A DNA stretch of 64,000 bases from Spirometra erinaceieuropaei (taxonomy: Eukaryota > Platyhelminthes > Cestoda > Diphyllobothriidea > Diphyllobothriidae). The notes beneath the pieces were generated by a model, which did not search any database, was not told the origin of the DNA, and saw only the letters and a list, made by a program, of their open reading frames with translations. Shown here one piece after another: positions 58,336 to 64,000 of this stretch (its first letter is position 1; the number at the start of each line of letters is the position of its first letter). A program made the translations under genes and the position numbers. The stretch is taken from positions 867,806 through 931,805 of the forward strand of contig CACRXP010000028.1 of the NCBI GenBank assembly GCA_902702965.1. The letters run 5' to 3'.

Positions 58336-59311
58336 ACACACAGTGGTTGCATGCGTGTTGTGCTGCGCATGAAGGCACTTTATGTGCGCGTTAAGTCGTG
58401 AATAAGCCAGGCACTCCTTCTGCTCTGTAATTTCCGCTATGGGAAATGCAAAAAACCACACCTTCCGCAGATTCGACAGCTCATGCAGTTACACTAATGG
58501 GAGGATAAACTGCCAAAGAAACAATAGTTTGGACATCTGTCATCTGTGAAATCTCAAAATGGAACCTTTTTCTACAATCACCAAAGCGTTGGAGTTTAAA
58601 GGTGCGTTGCATAAACAATGTATTATAATAAATGCAATGGGCTTTGCAAAATGTATTTCTCCCACCATAAGCGCATTTAAAAGAATTACGACCAGTCAAC
58701 ACTGCAAATCCCAGCAGTAATGGCTCGCCCATCGAAATCTACATAAAGTATGTTGGGGTGGAAATTTGTGTTAATGTGTTCTGGAATTTTTCAGACTGCG
58801 AACTACTGATGCAAAATGGAAAATAGTTTTTGGCCTCAGATCCAAGTCGAATATCCTCCGACAACTGAACCATCCAGATTCCTAAAAGGGTCAGCAGTCG
58901 GATAACTACTATTTGTTTCATATTTTCTCTCGGTTTTTGTTGTGGTATAAACAGGGACTTTTCCGACAGTACTTGACTAATTGGCTTTTGAGTCTGTCGG
59001 ATCAAAACACCAGCAATACTGGCCTTACTCTTATAACGAAAATAGATGAACATCATTTTGCTGTCTCAAGGCCCATCTGACTATAACCCCCACTTATGGC
59101 TTCTATCCGCCACCAACTATCGGCCTGTTCTCACATGACTGAGATTCATTTCGACCTTATAGGCCTTATTGTTTGTCGAAATTTTAGAAGATTTAAAGAA
59201 TCCTTGAAACCTAGTTTTTAAGCTCGATGCCGCTTTCTCACTCCATAAAGTCTCGAAATCAAGGAAACAGGTGGAGAATTCCAGTATATATCAGAAAACA
59301 CACGGGAAACG
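58336..59311. other. No recognisable gene, 58.3-59.3 kb
   Basis: Frames up to 105 codons (58739-59056, minus) have no known motif. Confidence 0.4.
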
Positions 59312-59384
59312 CTGGGGAGCCACTGATGAGTCGAATCCCTCGCAGTAGAAGATCAGCGAAACGCGTGTCTGGACTTTTAGCCAG
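59312..59384 (+). ncRNA. Candidate hammerhead ribozyme, type I layout
   Basis: Core boxes occur in the correct order: CUGAUGAG (59323-59330), CGAAAC (59357-59362) and GUC (59367-59369). Helix I: CCA (59320-59322) pairs with UGG (59370-59372). After an internal loop, CUGG (59312-59315) pairs with CCAG (59381-59384). Helix III is A-U plus C-G closing a GCGU loop, the short form typical of metazoan retroelement hammerheads. Helix II is the weak point: 28 bases lie between boxes, with only G-C and U-G closing pairs obvious. The last part, GCGUGUCUGGAC, recurs at 62123. Confidence 0.4.
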
Positions 59385-61439
59385 TATCTCTGCTGCCAGT
59401 ATTGCGAATCATACTACACAAGCAATTCGGCGTTCTGCATGACATTTCGCACTGTCTATTGCAGAAATTCAGTAGGATCCAGGTAGTCCTCCTCGTAAGA
59501 GGGACTGACACAGGCGACCGGTGACTCACAGGAACAGGCTTTGAACTCTGGGCATGACTGACTCCTAATGGCAGGTAATCCGTAAATAGCCATTTTACTT
59601 TCCCTTCTTATTGGTAACACTTCTTGACAACAGGATAATTATTTGCTGTCGGATGCCCTCAAGTGCTCAGCAGAAGGCGTTTTCTGTGTAAAAGACTGGA
59701 AGTCTACGTATTTTGAAAGTCAAGCGCGTGTTAGTCCAAAAGATGAGGGTCTGCCTACGTTAAATGAGAGTGTACTAATAAAGTCATCTCATAGGGACTA
59801 ATTTCTGCAACGAGCAGTTACATTTAAAAGGAATTTTACTGAAAAAGAATTCCCCAAATTTCGAGGTCGGCACCATGACGCTAAAAAATATATCAATGCT
59901 GAAATTATGGTTATAGGGACGTCTTTCGAATGGTCTGGGTCAGACCCACTGGTTGCATGTGTGTGACAAAATTGCGCGTTTCCCAATGTTTATAGTCAGA
60001 ACAAGTATTATCGAGGGCGCAGTAATCTAATTCTGGTTCTGAATTTGGATGAATTCTGTCGTGCGCAAATCCACGCACTTGAGGGATTGCCTATATATCC
60101 GGGTTTAGGGGGTACTCATGCCTCCTCTCCAGTGTTAGGAGAGAAGAAGGTTTCCAGCTATCAGACACCTAATGCACTCATACTGAGTGCCCAAGAAGAA
60201 TTTTCCACAAGAAAAATGAAGACTGGTATGGCTACCATACTGCGCTGTCAATTGAGCCCTGGGCTCGGGCCTTGCCCGCGGCGAGCCGGAGGATTCACAG
60301 TCACGTGGGTGTGGCATTCGCTGGCCTGACCTGTCCGCAAAAATTCACTTTCTTCTGTGCCTGTGAGCTCTATTTACAAGACCTCGGGACGGTCACACAG
60401 CGGCGGACGATCGATGAATGAGTGGCGGGATCGACGGCGGAGAAGGGAATGATTGGTGTTGGCTTATGGGCTGCCGTAGGCTGGTTATAACGCGCTTGCA
60501 GTCCCAAGATGAAAGGAGGCGTTTGTTTTCCTCCCGTAACCACGTTAAATTGAGAGTGTTATTCCTGCGTGAACTTGTGCTGGTCTGCTCTTTTGATCGC
60601 CGCCGCTTTGTCATGCTGCTCTCCCAACCGCTTCACGTTCCCTGTAGATTCGCTGCAGTGACCATGCTAGGCCTCCCACGGGCTCGAAAACAATCGACCC
60701 TTCTCCTACACTACTGGCGGAGACACAAAACAGACAGGGCAGAGCGCGCACACGCGATTGGGGGGGGGGGGGTAAAGGCCTCAAACGGAGGACACCGACA
60801 CATACAACTTGCCCGAAGATACATCTAATGGCAACTGCTTGATGAGCCACCTGTACGCTCTTTCACATGAGTAAAGCTTGTCCATCATAATCTGTCTTCC
60901 CTTGCTTGCAATTTAGAAATATTCGTGTTGTTGACCATTGGGAACTATCGTCTCATCTTCCCATTTCTAGAACTGAAATACATTAAAGTTTCTCTGCAGC
61001 AGAACTCTAAACTATCTCAATCATTCGAATCCAGCATTTCGACACAGTGCACTACCAGCATAATTGCCCCAATTCCTATGACTGATCTTTGGACTTGTTG
61101 AATCAGTGGACTGTGGATACATGTTATTTTTATCAGAACAATGTTCTGCTTGTTGAAGTCGTGGTTGTCGGTCTTCTATGAGAAGTCACTAGTCTCGACT
61201 AATTTTATAATGCAAAAACCTTGAAGTTAAAGCTGAATGGTTAACCTCGTAAGTATAATAACCATAGAAGTTTCTCCCCACTGCGGGATATACATATATT
61301 CGCATTCAATGATAGTTGCCGAAATGTTGTCCCATTTAGGCAGGAGAAGCAATTAGTGCAAGTCAGTTTTCCCGATAATGAGACGAATTTACTTCGTAAG
61401 ATGGCCCTGGGTGCGTTGACTTATTGTCATTCTCTGGAC
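59385..61439. other. No recognisable gene, 59.4-61.4 kb
   Basis: A 136-codon plus-strand frame (60418-60828) is Arg/Leu-rich with no motif and ends just past a poly-G tract. No shared repeats were seen. Confidence 0.4.
60760..60772. repeat. Poly-G tract (13 bases)
   Basis: An uninterrupted run of thirteen G residues; its length is uncertain in assembly. Confidence 0.93.
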
Positions 61440-61560
61440 CCAAACTACCCTGGCTCTAACTCTTAATCTCAAACCTAACGCTGGTCCTTACCACAACCAC
61501 TAAACCTAACCCAGCTTCCTGACCCTAACCGCGAATCTGCCTCGTAACTCTAGCTCTCGG
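61440..61560 (-). repeat. Degenerate telomere-like CCTAA tract
   Basis: CCTAAC occurs at least three times, with CCCTAACC once and several near variants (CTCTAACTC, CCTTACC, CGTAACTC). It is the complement of the TTAGGG-like tract at 29.6 kb, so the G-rich strand here is the minus strand. Confidence 0.55.
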
Positions 61561-63799
61561 CCACCTGATTCATTGGCGTTGCGGCTGAGGTAGCTGAGGT
61601 TTTGTTGGAGGACTGGGAATTCGCAGTGCAAAGGTGCGAGATATTTTTAACTTACTGGGCCTGTGCTGATGCTAACATCCAGCCTGCGGTAAGGCACGCG
61701 CCCGTCTGCTTGCCGTTCGCCGAGTTCAGTCGGTATGAGCCGAAAAAAAGACAGCGCACGTCCATCCGGCTGCATTGAAAGGCCAATTTCGCCTTTGTAG
61801 CTCGGCTAGAATCCGGCATGGGGACAACTATTTACGCAACAGTGCAGTGTTTGCATTATAACCGGGCATCTTCAATACAAGCTATATGTAGAGCCAATGA
61901 GGAGACTCCCAGCAAATAGTGATACAGCCAACAACTCTGTGCTTTCATTTGAAGAGGTAGACAACCGAAGAGGAGTGTGTCAGGCCCTGCTCCAGCTTGA
62001 CGCTAAATCTGTCCTTGAACTACAACGTAACTTGGGAATTTTACCGTACGTATACCAGAACCCCCATGGAGAACGCTGAGTGATGTGCATTTGATTAAAG
62101 CAAAGGAAGAAAATCTATGGAGCGCGTGTCTGGACCTTCAAGCGGCGGCTGCGCAGGGAGCACAAGGAAACCCTTTGTTTTAATACATAATAGATTGTTG
62201 CATATGCAATGACCCTTTTTGGTCTGCTTCCTGGTTTATTACTTTGGTCATGGCGCCCTATGCGCTGGGTTACAAGGAGGATTCCGAGTCGTAGCTTGGT
62301 CCTAAATGATTGTCTACAGGCGTATATCGTTCGCTAGCTCTCTTGCCTACTGCCACGCCACCGCACAAATTCTGTCTCTGGCCGGTTGTACACTGTCAGT
62401 TACAGCAAACCTTTTTTTAAAATGGCGCCTCCTTGAATTGCGCTTTGGGAACCGCATCATTGCCGCCGTTTGTGCGAGACAGTTGAATTGGTTCTGTTAT
62501 CTATTTTACTACCTAAAAGGACCCAGTTGTAAACAAAACAAATAAGGACCTTTTGTAGTTATGAGTTTACTGGAAATGTAACCTGCGTCAGGACACAGGA
62601 ACCATTACTACGGGATTCCTACAGAGATTCACAAATGAACCCATAGTATGACGTTGGTTCCAGCAACCCTAAACAAGGTAAGGCTACCTTCGAAATTGTC
62701 CTCGAGAACGTTTGAAAATGTGACAGTTGGCAGCTATGTAAGGACTACTGCTAAGGTAGACTCAGAGACAAAAGTTAAGTCTCTTGTAGCGAACTGGAGG
62801 GTTCCTTCTCTGACTGTTTCTCGGCACCTGACGACTACTGCGAAAAGGGCGAAAATAGGCAAGAGGGTATCATTCAAGTTGAAGGAACAACACATGTTGC
62901 TGCCTTTAAGTACCAGTAGTTATAAAGAGAAAACAATCATTTCTGCACCGGATCATGCTTTGCGATGAGAATTTGATCTATGATGGTAATACTAAGAGGT
63001 GATGACTGGTTCAATGTTGCATCAGTGTTGACAGCGCGGCCGCTTCCCGATGTCGCCTTCGGACCGCCTAACGTCTCCTGTCAATCGATTGCTTGAGCCG
63101 ACGAGATGTGACACCTCGAGGCCAATCGGTGCTGGCTCCTTCGCTGATTGGCTGCACAGGCGAACAAAGCCCAGGCGCACGCACGCGCTTCGTGTCGGAG
63201 CAAAACCACAACGGTTCCCACACATCTGGTGAAACGACTTGCTACCCCAGCCTACTGAGCTGCGCGCATACTTTCTAGTCGCACTAAAGACTGTTCAATA
63301 ATTATGTCCTCACTAACTTGTGATTTAGGATGTTTCGAGTTTTCGACTTACCGTACCTTCGAAAATGACCACAGAGTGGTGCGCTGAAGCTGCCGTGACA
63401 CTTAAAGCCATGGCCAGATCCTGGCCACTACGATCTACAGGCCCAGTCCCAAATAGGTGTTGGACACCAGATGCGAGGATACTGTAGTCTGTACAGAAAG
63501 ATTGGAGAACCGGTTGGAATAAGTTGGCAGCCGGACGACAGAACACATCCAACGCCCCGAGAGTGCCGCCCCAAGTGACTGTTGGGAATGTGGCACAGCG
63601 TCCTACAGGGAGAGTACGACTGAGCCGGTCTTGAAGGTGATTGGCCAATAATCAGGCGGCCACTGGTGCGCACGTCTAACTACCCGCGAGAGACGCAGCG
63701 TTAGAACAAGCACCCTGAGTAGGACCACTACACAGCCACCACAAGGCAGTCTAAGTAGCGGTTGTGCTAAACCTGAACAGACTGCACTAATTCATGATA
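61561..63799. other. No recognisable gene, 61.6-63.8 kb
   Basis: The 106-codon plus-strand frame at 62648-62968 is Lys/Thr/Ser-rich and the 107-codon minus-strand frame at 63325-63648 has no motif. I recognise neither. Confidence 0.4.
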
Positions 63800-64000
63800 G
63801 CTCGACCGTCGCACTGGATGGTGTCCACTTTGTGCTCCACAGCAAGGTGAAGCAGGCACTTTAATTGAACGTGAATTGGTGTATAGTGAGAGTAGGCTTG
63901 CGCAGCAGCTACCACACTCTCTCCTCCTCCCCACTTGGACCGGGTGTCAAGACAGAGTTAAGTAGTGGGGGGACGGGGAGAGCGCAGGTAGATGGCATCT
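63800..64000 (-). repeat. R1 family repeat, cut by window edge
   Basis: The reverse complement of the R1 end, 'GTCCACTTTGTGCTCCACAG' (63823) followed by 'CTCTCTCCTCCTCCCCACTT' and 'GGACCGGGTGTCAAGACAGA', runs to the end of the window. Confidence 0.75.

Overview
The window reads as repeat-rich, gene-poor eukaryotic DNA, most likely from a flatworm. A diphyllobothriidean tapeworm (Spirometra/Dibothriocephalus/Schistocephalus type) is my best guess. This rests on the mix of decayed retroelements: Penelope-like GIY-YIG ends, BEL/Pao, RTE-like and CR1/jockey-like LINEs, plus hammerhead-like motifs. It does not rest on a recognised host gene. There are no operons, no long open reading frames and no bacterial-type gene packing. 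The longest frames (about 130-210 codons) lie mostly inside repeats, and I recognise no host protein-coding gene or exon.

Layout. 0.2-4.0 kb: a decayed BEL/Pao LTR retrotransposon on the minus strand (gag, zinc knuckles, protease, reverse transcriptase with a YIDD box, connection domain), interrupted by the 3' end of a LINE on the plus strand. 8.8-9.7 kb and 14.85-15.8 kb: two Penelope-like element (PLE) ends on the minus strand, each a GIY-YIG endonuclease frame followed downstream by a hammerhead-ribozyme-like core (strong in the first, decayed in the second) and an AATAAA signal. A third copy of this 3' module lies at 13.65 kb and two more in a duplicated block at 47-49 kb. 13.3 kb: a LINE C-terminal scrap. 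15.85-16.3 kb: a foldback element with 168-base arms. 18.4-19.4 kb and 27.3-28.2 kb: two members of a second foldback family; the first has 370-base inverted arms and TA flanks like a Tc1/mariner derivative. 20.0 kb and 51.2-51.35 kb: a tRNA-like element with a shared tail, the second copy arranged as a hairpin. 42.3-45.15 kb: a nearly full-length but heavily broken RTE-like LINE. 46.3-49.1 kb: a 1.3 kb block present twice in direct orientation around a 154-base run of N.

An interspersed repeat family, at least ten copies on both strands (here called the R2/R1 composite), runs through 14.9, 23.6-24.5, 34.8-35.6, 40.9-41.4, 45.1-45.7, 46.2-46.4, 47.8, 49.4-49.9, 55.5, 57.9-58.3 and 63.8-64.0 kb. 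It accounts for many of the apparent open frames. Two degenerate telomere-like (TTAGGG/CCTAA) tracts lie at 29.6 and 61.45 kb.

The most interesting signals are RNA-level. One is the conserved hammerhead-like module at PLE ends, where helix I pairing is kept although its sequence varies. The second is an independent candidate hammerhead at 59.3 kb with intact CUGAUGA and GAAAC boxes and a GUC triplet. All similarity statements come from reading the sequence by eye; no database or folding program was used.
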